A stretch of 64,000 bases of DNA from Chaenocephalus aceratus. Lineage: Eukaryota; Chordata; Actinopteri; Perciformes; Channichthyidae. The position numbers and the translations under genes are program-made. The stretch lies in the NCBI GenBank assembly GCA_023974075.1, contig CM043800.1, positions 24,060,218 to 24,124,217 on the forward strand, read 5' to 3'. Shown in pieces: positions 23,670 through 35,132 of the stretch. How positions within the stretch are numbered: position 1 is the stretch's first letter; each line of letters starts with the position of its first letter. Under the pieces are notes generated by a model. It had not been told where the DNA came from. It did no database searches and saw nothing but the letters and a program-made list of their open reading frames with translations.

Positions 23670-24024
23670 TAAGGCTATCGCTATTGGGTTAAGGGCGAAG
23701 CATGATGTAGTCTGCGCCCCACTGGGTCCGCCCGGTACTAGAAGCACAGACACACCTGCTCAATAACAACCCATGCCTATTGCGCCATGAGTAATGGCGC
23801 ATCGCCGTCCCTGGAATATAGCATAACATGAATATTCCCCATGAGGGGACGAAGGCTGGGAACAATACATACCTGCCGCTGTGAAAAAGTAGAGACGAAG
23901 GTCATACTTTGCCCAGTGACAAAAAGAGGGGGAACAGCAGCTCTCTGCGTGCAGACAGGTAGGAGAGCGCACAGCTGGATCCCTGCCGTCACTCACTCTG
24001 ACAAGACACTCCGTACAAAGTGTG

Positions 24025-24312
24025 TCAGAGGAAAAAAAGCAAGGCAGCCGTGAGCGCCACTAGCAGGACAGCGCGTGCACAGGACAGAGGAGATGAGACG
24101 CGGCTTCTTCCTCCGACCTGTGAGGAGGGGGAAAGAAGCCATCCAAGGTGATCACTCACGACTCTAAAAGAGCTTGTGATGACCTTTGGCATAAAAGCCG
24201 GGTTAGGGCGTAAAACAGCTGAACTGCCATCTCCTTGGATCCGGAGGCATGACGGAGCCACAGAGAGAGCAGACAAATCACTCACCCTTTTCGCTGATAG
24301 AGCCAAAAGCAA
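24025..24312 (-). pseudogene. DIRS tyrosine recombinase fragment
   Basis: The minus-strand ORF contains SAKRVSDLSALSV and LRPNPAFMPKV, phrases typical of the DIRS tyrosine recombinase around its first catalytic arginine region (AKRV-L-L). It would integrate the circular DNA intermediate. The C-terminal catalytic His-x-x-Arg and Tyr are not found in frame, so it is broken. Confidence 0.65.
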
Positions 24313-24702
24313 CTACTTTGGCTGACAACAGTTTAAGGGGAACCTGGTCGAAAGGTTCAAATAGGGCTTTGCTTAGTGCGCGTAACACCAAAGCCAAATC
24401 CCACTGAGGCGCCAGTGTGCGTGACACAGGTCTGAGTCTCCATACTCCTCGCATAACACGGCTGCTGCGTTCTGCGAGCCCCTCTGTTCAATTCGGCGGG
24501 AATATACATTGCTCTGATGAGAGCAACGCGTGTGCGCGCCCAGAACAGCAGCTGCCTGGCTGCGTTCAGAAGCTCCACCAGATCGTATTCCTCCCTGGCG
24601 ATTGAGGTAGGCTGCTTCCATAGCCGTGGCCTGTTGTCTGTGCAAATCAACACATGTTTGATTGTACAGCAACAGGGCGACTCCCCCGTTCTTTTCCGAG
24701 AT

Positions 24703-25766
24703 TTAGAAAAATAGTGAGTAAAAACCGCACAAGACACTGTTCCTGTGATGACAGGAGTGTTTCTTGTATCCCATGGAACTGCTGGGGGGAGAGGCTTCTC
24801 TGTGATGTGCCGTAATGGTCGTCATGGTGACGAGCCACGCCATCGCCGCCCGTGAGGCAAAAGGGCTGCGAGGGAGTTTCCACACGCTGCATTTCACTCC
24901 GTCTCTCATGATGAGGCACGTACACGCCCAGAGGATGAGAGGTGTGTGTATGCTGTCCACACGAGGCATTATAACGGCGCTCGTGGATTTATTATGACCG
25001 TGTGAAGAAGGCATATCTGGGACAGAGGAATGCCGCAAGCTCTGCAGTTTATAAACCAATAGGTTAAAACCGCAGGCTTCTGCAGCGAATGAACCACCTC
25101 TGGAGTGTCCCCCTGTTGGAAGAGACCCAAGGGGATCATCACGTGACCAGCTGACGCCAACGCCGAGCAGCTGCGTCACGGAGAGGGCTGTGTGGGTTGT
25201 GACACGCCGGAGGAGAGCTGTCAGTTCCTCCACTCGCTGCCGCGAGAGCCGCGCTCTCATGCTGGCTGAGTTTAATTCCACTCCCAGATAAACGATTGTC
25301 TGAGAGGGAAGAGGACAGCTCTTCTTCCAATTTATTATGAGACCCAGGCTTTGACAGATGCAATACGAGATGTACCGTCTGTAAAGCGACTTCCTCCCTG
25401 GAGCGAGCCAGCAAATAGCAGGTCGTCCAGAGAAAACCAAATATCCGAACGGCAGACGATTGTCTGATCTGATATTCCCTGAAATGGAAAACGCAGGAAT
25501 TTCCTGTGTTTTGGGATGATGGGTACGTGGAAGTATGCATCCTTCAGGTGGAAGTGAACCAGTCGTCCTGGTGAACACATTCCAGCACCTGTGTGATCGT
25601 CAGCATGTGGAATACTGACGGATCGAGGATGTCTCATTGCCCCAGTATTTTTCGGGATTAGAAAAATAACGGGAGTGAAAACCCCTGATTTTCCTCCCTT
25701 TGAGGAACCCTGGAAATATCCTCTTTCAACAGGAGTTCCAGCAGCTCGGATTGGAGCGCAAGACAT
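24703..25766 (-). pseudogene. DIRS reverse transcriptase remnant with frameshifts
   Basis: Overlapping minus-strand frames carry successive pieces of one RT: VFTPVIFLIPKNTGAMR and FHLKDAYFHVPI (motif A region, with the catalytic Asp in LKDAY) around 25,540-25,680; LLARSREEVALQT (after the position of the catalytic YLDD, which is degraded) around 25,400; and IVYLGVELNSASMRARL about 25,230-25,300. At least two frame changes separate them. Family assignment is firm; the gene is dead. Confidence 0.75.
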
Positions 25767-27125
25767 AGCTTCTGGGAGGACAGGAGTGTTTCCTGTATCC
25801 CATTGAACTGTGGGTGTGGGGGTGGGGTGGGGAGGGGGGGAAGGAAGAGGCGAACTGCAGGACGTATCCTCTGCTGATCAGCCTGCTCATCCATTCTGTC
25901 CATCAGACACACGCGCTGCCACTCTGAGAGCGGGCGCACGTGCTCGAGATGTGTTTTTGGTCGTCATGGTGACGAGCCACGCCAGAGCCCCTGCCGCCGC
26001 TGCCCGTGAGGCAACCCAAGGTGTGCTTGGACTGAAAGGCCTCCACACGCTGCGTCTCACTCCGACTCTCATCATGAGGCGCGTACACGCTCAGGGGATG
26101 GATGGAGGTGTGTGCAGTGCTGCCCACATGAGGCGTTATAACGGCGCTCATGGGTTTATTGAGGCTATGTGTTCGAGGCGTATCTCGGACAGAGGAATGC
26201 CGTGAGCGCTGTAGTTTATTAACCAACAGGTTAAAACCAGGCTTCTGCAGCGAGCCCTGCTGTCTACTAATCAACAGATTAGTGGCAGCCGGCTTAATTA
26301 GCGCGCTATGAAATGTATTAACCGACAGGTTAAAATCAGGCTTTAGCAACGAGCCCTGCTGGCTATTAACCGACAGGTTATAGGCAGCTGGTTTACACAG
26401 GGCGTGAGGCAACCCAAGGTGGGCTTGGACCGAAAGGGCTGCGCGGGGGCCTCCACACGCTGCTTCTCACTCCGACTCTCATCATGAGGCGCGTACACGC
26501 TCAGGGGATGGATGGAGGTGTGTGCAGTGCTGTCCACATGAGGCGTTATAACGGTGCTCATGGGTTTATTATGACCGTGTGTAGGAGGCGTATCTCGGAC
26601 AGAAGAATGCCGCGAGCTCTGCAGGTTATTAACCGAGGTTAAAACCGGCAGGCTTCTGCAGCGAGCCCTGCTGTCTACTTAATCAACAGATTAGTGGCAG
26701 CCGGCTTAATTAGCGAGCTCTGCAGTTTATTAACCGATAGGTTAAAACCAGCAGGCTTCTGCAGCGAGCCCTGAGGCCGTGGCGCTGCGGGCGCTGCCGC
26801 TGGGGGCACTCAGCCTGGAATACTGCTCATTCCCCCGTTCTGGCTTCTCTGTGATGTGCTGTAATAGTCGTCATGGTGACGAGCCACGCCATTGCCCTCG
26901 CCGCTGCTGCCCGTGAGGCGAAAGGGCTGCGAGGAAGCCTCCACATGCTGCGTTTCACTCCGGCTGTCATCATGAGGCGTGTACACGCTCAGGGGATGAG
27001 TGGAGTTGTGTGCAGTGCTGTCCACATGAGGCGTTATAATGGCGCTCGTGGGTTATTATGACCGTGTGTAGGAGGCGTATCTCGGACAGAGGAATGCCGC
27101 GAGATCTGCAGGTTATTAACGCAGG
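24770..27125. repeat. degenerate tandem repeat array inside the DIRS element
   Basis: A roughly 250-450-bp unit recurs at about 24,830-25,090, 25,970-26,300, 26,410-26,690 and 26,870-27,120. Each holds GAGCCACGCC or a related phrase, CATGAGGCG(C/T)GTACACGC, CACATGAGGCGTTATAA and GAATGCCGCGAGCTCTGCAG. Units differ by indels and each makes similar short ORFs on the minus strand. The array overlaps the RT region. Confidence 0.7.
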
Positions 27126-27224
27126 AAGTGGAAAGGTGAGCATCCGGGCCAGGCCCATCCCCCACATATACTAATTTAGCAGACCCCCCTCCTTCATCAC
27201 AACACCTCCACTACGATATGCACA

Positions 27225-27357
27225 ATGGACGACAAGGTTTTCATCATGGAAGTGGAAAAACACACTATTTTATATGATGTAACCAATGCTTACTACAAGG
27301 ACAACATCAGAAAGGACAAGGCCTGGTTTTTAGTCGCTGCAGTTTGTGGAGTGGAAG
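27225..27357 (+). pseudogene. orphan first exon encoding a MADF (Myb/SANT-like) domain
   Basis: ATG at 27,225 opens a 44-codon frame ending at a GTAACA donor at 27,358. The peptide has FIMEVEKHTILYD, NAYYKD and KAWFLVAAVCGVE, matching the first helices of the MADF DNA-binding domain (hydrophobic-E-x-x-x-x-L-Y-D ... Y-K-D ... A-W-x-x-V-A). MADF genes accompany PIF/Harbinger transposons. Sequence just downstream (27,425-27,600) is a direct copy of part of the Harbinger MITE at 23,420-23,640, so this is probably a fragment of the autonomous partner. No second exon was found. Confidence 0.6.
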
Positions 27358-27690
27358 GTAACAACTACATATTAATGTTTTAAAGTTAATTAATACTTGT
27401 AGGTACAGTACAGAGCCTTTCAATAAACACAATTTAAACAGACATAAAAATAAAACATTTAACTACGTAGCCTACTTACTTTCTTGTAGAAGTACAAATG
27501 TCCAGGATGCCCGAATCAATAACAAATCTGCGAGCCTGCGCGCACGACGCTACGCTTCTGAAACGCTTCTGGGACTTGTCCGGTGGGTTATGGCGCTAGA
27601 GGAGGTCGGACCAAAACCGCGGCGCGGCGCAGACGGACCCAGTGGAAACTGGGGGTTAGAGGGCGAAGCCATATACGAAATAGAACGTGA

Positions 27691-28495
<805 letters not shown>

Positions 28496-29024
28496 CGGCG
28501 GCATGTGTGTGTGTGTGTGTGTGTGTGGATGATACAGCGACAGTGAGGGAACGTGTGTATGTTTCTGGAAGTGAAACGAGGAAGCAGAAAAACAGAGGTC
28601 TGTGATGTATTTTGTGAAACAGAAGAACAGCTAAATAAATGCAACGGCCTCCCAAGAAGAGCTCGCCTCTCTCCAGTCATTTAAAGGGGACCTATCATGC
28701 AAAATGCACCTTTTGTACGTCCTTTATACATGAATATGTGTCCCCGGTGTTCCAGGGAACTCACCAAGTTTCAGAAAACACAACCCTCTCTATTTTCCTC
28801 CTTTGCCAAATCTCTAAAAAAAGAGGCTGCAACGGATCTGAAAAAAACGGATCCAGATTTCAACACTTTTCTACGTCACAAAGAAGTGCTCCGCTTATTG
28901 GTCAACTCTCCACCTATCATGGGAATGAGCCACGGCCACGTGCATTGCCAAACCTCTCATTCGCATATAGGCTATCGGCAGGCTAAATAATCAACACCCC
29001 AGTCACATCTGTGATTTTGCCAGG

Positions 29025-30372
29025 ATGTCTAAGCCAGTTAAACGTTGTGCTGTTGTTGGCTGCAAGACTCGGGACAGGGGACTGCATGCAATGCCATCAG
29101 TGGAAAAAGAAAATAATCTGTGGCTAGACTTCATTTTTCAAGGGACATGTGCCAGAAGACCCCGGCAGATTTCTGTTTGTGTGTTCCAAACATTTTACCA
29201 CGGACATGTTTATGAACTTCTCTCAAGTCCAACACGGATATGCCTCCAAACTAATGCTAAACCCGGGATCAATACCAACCATCCGGGACCAGGCCAGTGA
29301 GGACCAGGGTGGGAATTTCATGACGGCCATGGCCGTCGTGGCCGTCGTGAAATTCGTCGTGAAATTCGTGAAATCCGTCGTGAAATTCGTGAAATATAAA
29401 AGTAGGGTAGACATGATATAAAAGTAGGGTAGACATGTGGAGATTATCCGGCTGAACAAAACGTGCATTTATCAAACAGGTTTGTTTTCCACAGACCTTA
29501 TTTCCAGGTATTTTCCAAAACCCTGTGGAGAAATTCCATTGCTTTTTGTGGAGGGAACCAGCAGCTTACTTCCTGGTTTCAGGACGCGTCACTGCACCTC
29601 TCAATATGATGCCAGTATAAACAAGGTCTTCTGTCGGCTCTGTACATCAATGCCGACCTATGCTGACAAGTAAGTGAAGAGTAGACAATATAAAGGTATT
29701 GGCGAAATGTCCCAGCAGTTTAGGATAATGAAGGTTCTAAGCTAATCAATTACATATAGCCATTACATGTCTAACTCCTGATGACAGGAAGGCAGAAAGT
29801 GCATTATACAAATAATAATACTCATAATAATAGCAGATATTTTTTAACAATGACCACAATATCATTATTTTAATAAACCAAATATGAACAATTGAGGAAA
29901 ATGAGGAAGAACTGATGATTAAAATGTTGTAGTACAAGTAGTAATGTAGTTAGTGCATACATTATTGCAACACATTTTTTTTTGGTGGACGAATGCTCCG
30001 GGCCAGTGGTTACAATGGTGGGGCCAGTGACAATACAATGTTACCCTTACTGTCTACCCCTGACTGACTTATGTGGTTTATGGCTGAACTTAACGTATAC
30101 GTTTAAGAAACACTATTGCTATTCAGCCGTTTGTAAAACGACTGGTGTTGACGTTAGTGCAACACTTTTCAGTCATGTTGATTGACCAGCGTAATTTAAC
30201 CAAACAGCCTTTGCGCCCTGTCATGTGGCCTTTGTGCCCTGTCATGTGGCCTTTGTGCCCGGTCATGTGGCCTTTGTGCCCTTAAAAAAAATGTGAACGG
30301 GAAGGCCAAATGGCCTTGCCCCTAAAATGACGAAATTCCAAGCCTGGTGAGGACACATCCAAATTTGAAGCT
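29025..30372 (+). pseudogene. THAP zinc finger exon, frameshifted and split by a hAT insertion
   Basis: MSKPVKRCAVVGCKTRDR opens a THAP domain, a C2CH zinc-coordinating DNA-binding module. The first cysteine pair is CAVVGC, the conserved Trp is in LWLDF, and the second pair is the CxxH of FVCSKHF, which lies one frame over because of an indel near 29,140. IPTI near the end corresponds to the AVPTIF box. A hAT element (29,305-30,346) then splits the exon; after it the frame resumes and ends at a GTAAGT donor (30,373). It is nonfunctional as it stands. Confidence 0.75.
29305..30346. mobile_element. hAT element with 8-bp target duplication GTGAGGAC
   Basis: GTGAGGAC occurs at 29,297-29,304 and 30,347-30,354. 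The ends are imperfectly inverted (CAGGGTGGGAATTTC and GAAATTCCAAGCCTG). Internal short tandem repeats of GTCGTGAAATTC (29,335-29,390) and of TGTGGCCTTTGTGCCCTGTCA-like 20-mers (30,200-30,290) are present. Confidence 0.8.
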
Positions 30373-30744
30373 GTAAGTTTTTATTTAGCGGTGTTTTTCC
30401 TGATAAAGCTATCTCTAGCTTGTATATGTAGCATGTAGCATGTAGCTTCGCCGCATCAATATCACCTCAAACCCAAATAGTAATCTGTTAGGTGTTTATA
30501 TGTTTTTGTAACATTTTATTTTATTTTGTACGCTCCGCAGTCTTTGCTTTGTCTTTTATTTTAATTATCAGGCATTTGCTAACATGTTCAGACATACTGC
30601 CGTAATGGCGATCTGTGTGAAGGCTGTAAAGCCACGCCCTAGCCGATAACACAAGTATTTATTCTCCTATTTATTAGTATTTAGTATCCTCTAAAATCAT
30701 ATTGAGTAAGTTATAATAACAAACGTAATCTTCTGTAGGTAAGT

Positions 30745-31096
30745 GCCGTTTTTTCCAGCGTTATATGTAAAAGCTTTTGTGATTGTAGTCTGTAAGAACG
30801 ATCAGATATCATCGATCTGTAAGCTAAGCTACGCTACGCTAATGAGACATGCCGTTTTTTCCAGCGTTATATGTAAAAGCTTTTGTGATTGTAGTCTGTA
30901 AGAACGATCAGATATCATCGATCTGTAAACTAAGTTACGCTACGCTAATGAGACATGCCGTTTTTTCCAGCGTTATATGTAAAAGCTTTTGTGATTGTAG
31001 TTTGTAAGAACGATCAGATATCATCGATCTGTAAGCTAAGCTACGCTACGCTAATGAGACATGCTGTTTTTTGCAGCGTTATATGTAAAAGCTTGT
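30745..31096. repeat. 106-bp tandem array, 3.3 copies
   Basis: Unit starts at 30,745, 30,851, 30,957 and 31,063, each beginning GCCGTTTTTTCCAGCG (GCTGTTTTTTGCAGCG in the last). The period is exactly 106 bp and units are nearly identical. There are no unique spacers, so it is a minisatellite, not a CRISPR array. Confidence 0.9.
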
Positions 31097-31544
31097 GTGT
31101 GTTTACTTGTTTGCGCACATGAATATAAATGGGGGTGTGTTAGGATACAACACTGTATGTATGCGAGGGGACACACACACCATGAGTAAAACTGAGCTAA
31201 AGCCCCGTTGGTCTGTTGTTGTTGTTGACAAGGCCTTACCTCTAGCAACAGGCTAATTAGTGGCTAGCACTCATTACAGTCAGTCTACTGAGCTCAGCCC
31301 CTCTCCAACACATCACCTGTATTGAGTCAGAAACACAGCATGCACGTTACGGTTCAAAACTAACTCGGATTGGAAAAGGCTAAGCAAAGAGCTTTGCTAA
31401 ATAGAGTTTTAGCCCCATCTTTTGGGAATTCAGACTATATTTATCCAAATAGTATTTTCTCATCCTGAATACTAAGTTGAGATGATTTTGTTCTAACTAT
31501 GTGTTCTTCTTTACAGGCCAGCACCTCACATACTTACTAATTAG

Positions 31545-32111
31545 TAGGGATGCACGATATTGTTTTTTTGATACCGATACCGATAACTTCCTGCTTCTCA
31601 AGACCGATACCGATAACAACAAAAAAATTACGCCACTAATTATTTTAACGCGATTAAATGTGTATTTTTTTACCTTGGCCGCCCCGTAGTTTCAGAGCGC
31701 ATCGAGTTTAAAATACCATCTACAAGCTGATGCTGACAGCCCCGCTCCTGCCGCCCGCTTGTGGCAGACCACACTTCCACGCTCACCGGCAGGCACCGAC
31801 TGGCCATCTGGAGGACCGGGAGGGTGTGTGTATGTGTGGTCCGAGCGAGCGAGAGAGAGACCTTACGTGCATTGTTGTTGTTAGCATCTGGTGCTAGCTA
31901 GCTGCGCTAACGGATATAAGGAGCTGTTTAAATGAAAACAGAGGAGCGACATTTCGCCACAAATGCGCCGAGCACTTGACTTTATGCAGGAAGCCAGACA
32001 GTGGGACATTGTACGAAAAGTCAGCACACTCAGCAACATGATTGCAGCGTCCAGGCAGCTCCGGTTCGAGCATATGCCTTGAGTTTCACATAGCTCCAAC
32101 GTGTGCGCGCA

Positions 32112-32154
<43 letters not shown>

Positions 32155-32503
32155 TGTATTGTATTACTGTCTTCGTACGCTTTTAACACACCATCGTAGC
32201 GATGGCGATGTTTCAGGTGACTGATCAGGTTGGAAGTATTAGGGAGCGCTGGATTTGTGAAGAACTCCCCTCTTCCTAAACCACTAATACCACAGTACTG
32301 GCAAAATGGGAGGAGCCGAGTGAAAAACAAGCGCCCCTCATCCCAATCCACCCACACCGCAGTATTTTTTCTTTTTTTTTACCCAAAAAATATATTGTAT
32401 ATTATCGGGGCTATTAATACTGGTATCGGGTTTATCGGGATGACGTCATAATTCCTAATATCGGACCGATAATTATCGGGCCGATAATTATCGTGCATCC
32501 CTA
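31545..32503 (-). mobile_element. hAT element with 8-bp target duplication CTAATTAG and BED finger remnant
   Basis: The target duplication is at 31,537-31,544 and 32,504-32,511. Ends are TAGGGATGCACGATA and TATCGTGCATCCCTA. On the minus strand (31,881-32,357) the phrase NTSNLISHLKHRHRYDG marks the C-terminal half of a BED zinc finger of a ZBED-like hAT transposase. A CA microsatellite (32,112-32,152) interrupts the frame. It interrupts the THAP/YqaJ element. Confidence 0.85.
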
Positions 32504-32510
32504 CTAATTA

Positions 32511-32721
32511 GTGACAATTTGTACATCCTTTGCTATTATTTACATTTTTTTTTATCATGGCGGAAATGAAAGACTGTACCTGGCAGCCCTGCACTACAAT
32601 GAAAACGCTGAGCGTGCACAAGCCACTACATCCACTGGAAACCCTCTGTATAAACTGCAGTTCCCAAAGGCCAGGAAGGGAGAATGCAGAGCAAAACCAG
32701 TAAAGACTGACCCCACATTCC
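32511..32721 (+). pseudogene. YqaJ-like nuclease exon
   Basis: The frame carries LYLAALHYNENAERAQ, YKLQFPKARKGECRAK and PTFR, a pattern seen in the YqaJ exonuclease ORFs of fish THAP-linked transposons. The exon ends at a GTAAGT donor at 32,722 and joins in phase to 32,857. No clear acceptor is visible at its left end because a hAT copy is inserted there. Family recognition is from memory of the pattern and should be tested. Confidence 0.5.
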
Positions 32722-32856
32722 GTAAGTGTTTAAAATATTTATTATACAACTATTTACAAATATAAAATAAAAAAATTAGAAAGAACTCTCAGTTTTTTAC
32801 ATTCATATACTAATCTAAACCACATTTTTTGTTGTGCTTTTTTTACCATTGCACAG

Positions 32857-33106
32857 GCTACGTGGCCAACTTGATGGACCTCATCTTCGACCAAGTCTTT
32901 GGACCCTGCACCATTATGAGCGACCTGACAGGGAGGAGGTCATCGCCGGGTATGCTACACGGTTCAATTTGGCTGCTGTCTGAACCCAACATCGACATTT
33001 CACGGATCAGGAAACTCCCTGCGTATCCTGAGGACAACGCAGGCCGGAAACACCACTCTGATCCTGCGTCCAAGGAAGCCCCAGCACCAGCTCACAAAGC
33101 TTCTGT
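32857..33106 (+). pseudogene. YqaJ-like continuation exon, frameshifted
   Basis: After a GCACAG acceptor at 32,856 the frame reads YVANLMDLIFDQVFG, continuing the previous exon. A one-frame shift near 32,920 then gives REEVIAGYATRFNLAA in another frame, followed by a stop. The conserved Arg-x-x-x-x-x-Tyr-x-x-Arg-Phe pattern supports common origin with the exon at 32,511. Confidence 0.45.
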
Positions 33107-33436
33107 AAAAATATTTAGTGTCATTTATACAAAATACAAGTAGGCTACATTTAGTTTTTTCTTATGGGTTTTTTTAACCGTTGATTTTGACAATAAAGTT
33201 CCGAGTTGATATCAAAATGTGTCGTTGGGTAAAGAATATTCTGATTTCAAAAGCATAAGGTTGTGTGTGGACTTTTTTGTCGTACACATGGGTGTGTTAT
33301 GCCATTGCTGTGTAGTATATAATATAATAGTACAATGACAGAATGAAAGATTGCATAAAGCCATATACACCAGTATTTATTTCCATGAACAATATTAGCA
33401 TTCGTTTTACAATTTCAGTCAAAACAAACAAACCAC

Positions 33437-34283
33437 TCACTGCTCTATTTGCCTCAACTGTAGTCCACCATGTTCAGCTCTGTAAATATTCAACGCATTC
33501 TGCAGGGAGAACATATTTAGGCACACAGGCTCCAATCCAGGATGGTCCACCATACAGGTTACAGAGTCCTCAAGTTACTGCATCCGTCTTGACACCTATT
33601 GTGATAAACATATATTGAATGACATGTGAAAAATGTATTCTCTAAACAGACAACGTAGTAAAGCTATCAAAAATGTTACCTGTGGTATCTCCATGCAGCA
33701 CACATTCTCCGTTCAGAAGGCATCGTGGCGCAATTTGCACAAAGAAGTCAATAACTGAGCTTTTAAAAACACATGAAGCTACACACATTGCTGACAACTG
33801 AGGTGTTGTTGGAGTTATACTTTTTATCACCCTAAGTTAATCAACTTTCCAACGGTTGTTGCACGATGTTGGAAGAAAAGGACTGTAAACTATTAATAAA
33901 CGCAATGAGGCCATTGTATATATGCTGAAAATATGAATGTCTCCCTTTATAAATATATATATATATATATGTCGCTGTTTTTGCGTTACAAACTGTAGGC
34001 CTACACATTGCATTCTTGCTAATTAGCCAAAATATGAACGGAATAAGGAGTAAGCATCGTAACAGAGTAAAATAAATAGGGACAACAGCTTGTCAGCTAA
34101 CCATTCAGAAACGTCCTGCTGCAACCGAGATTTTTGCACCTCCACCAAAACCTCCGCTGCTTCAGGGTCAGTTTCTGGATCAAATTGATAATATGCTTGA
34201 ACACATGCATTGCTCTGAGATGACATGTTTATTCCACACTCGTAATCACAGCAAGCATGGTAACGTGACTCTCGCCGGCTCAT
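33437..34283 (-). pseudogene. P2RX7 C-terminal-domain-like transposon gene (three exon remnants)
   Basis: Three minus-strand blocks fit one small protein: 34,023-34,283 (acidic, YYQFDPETDPEAAEVLVEV); about 33,680-33,780 (CANCATMPSERRMC, ending at a GTAACA donor at 33,679); and 33,437-33,595 (DHPGLEPVCLNMFSLQNALN, ending in a stop). The Cys-x-x-Cys ... MP-x-E ... HPG-x-x-x-VCLN pattern resembles the cytoplasmic ballast domain of P2X7 receptors, which occurs in many fish transposon-linked genes. Frame breaks are present between blocks. Confidence 0.4.
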
Positions 34284-34483
34284 GCCTGCTCTTCTGCAGG
34301 GGGGCGTGGTCAGCTGCTGCTCAGAATTTTCAAAGACGGGCTTGGAATAGAGCGAAAATGAGCGAAACGAGGCATGTCTAAAAAATGATCCGTTTGGTAT
34401 TTTGAAAAATAAAATGTATAAATATACCTTATATAGGTATGGTCATACACTATATCATTTAAATATAGCATGATAGGTCTCCG

Positions 34484-35105
34484 AAAGTGGGTTATTCTTT
34501 CACACACACATACGGGTTTTGGGCCGAGGGCGACACCGTACTTCCGGTATCCGCCATTTCACGCGAGGTGCAAGCAGAATATCATAGTCTATTGCCTTAA
34601 TCAATATAGTCAACTCCAAAATACCACATATATGCAATGGCATGATAATATTATTGTGACAAGTGGGGTATTCACCTGGTGTTTCCAGAAGATAGACGTA
34701 GATGCTGCCAAAATCGACCGTTTTTCCATACATCAACAGGCAGTCTGTAAGGGCAATCCGACAACCCACACAGCTCTAGTTTACACTGGTAACGACCTAG
34801 AGCACACCCCTCAAGTCCAGAGATGTAATCCGAAGACATGCAGCGATTTCTTCGGTCGTTAATTCAGAAAAAAAAACTAGTGCACTCTGCCTGGCTACGT
34901 TAGCTAGCTGTTTATATTAGCACCTCCAGGATATTAGCACCTCCAGGAAAATGGCGTATTTATATATGCGCGCATTGCATTGTGGGTAGCTCGTGACGTC
35001 ACTGTGTGTGAAAGAATTGAACCTGAAGCTTGTTGCTTCTGCCCTCCTCGACTACGGTCTGGGAGGCGACAGGAAAGTTCAACACACAGATGGCCAGTCC
35101 GCCCC
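34484..35105. other. intergenic, nothing recognised
   Basis: No gene or bounded repeat is seen. A small ATATTAGCACCTCCAGGA direct repeat lies at 34,915-34,950. Confidence 0.4.
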
Positions 35106-35132
35106 TCCATCCATCCATCCATCTTCTTCTGC

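Larger units (their letters stand above)
22634..27690 (-). mobile_element. decayed DIRS-type retrotransposon with nested insertions
   Basis: DIRS elements encode a reverse transcriptase and a tyrosine recombinase and have inverted terminal repeats. Here, on the minus strand, an RT remnant (24,703-25,766) precedes a tyrosine recombinase remnant (24,025-24,312), which is the DIRS gene order. A left repeat (22,924-22,955: GTTCTATTTCGTATATATGG then CTTCGCCCTCTAA) is inverted at 27,656-27,686. Frameshifts, stops, a Harbinger MITE, a tandem repeat array and a MADF exon disrupt it. It is clearly inactive. Confidence 0.75.
28686..34483. mobile_element. THAP/YqaJ-encoding DNA transposon (ISL2EU-like), decayed
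   Basis: The left end GGGGACCTATCATGC (28,686-28,700) is matched by an inverted right end GCATGATAGGTCTCC (34,469-34,483). On the plus strand are a THAP exon (29,025) and exons with a YqaJ-nuclease-like pattern (32.5-33.1 kb); on the minus strand are P2RX7-C-like exons (33.4-34.3 kb). THAP plus YqaJ genes are known from the IS4EU/ISL2EU transposon group, which is the basis for the name; the assignment is tentative. Two hAT insertions and a tandem array interrupt it. A related 3' fragment lies at about 49,385-49,500. Confidence 0.55.

Noticed and set aside
30745..31096. Regular repeats that could suggest a CRISPR array
   Set aside because: Units are contiguous 106-bp copies with no unique spacers, in a vertebrate genome.
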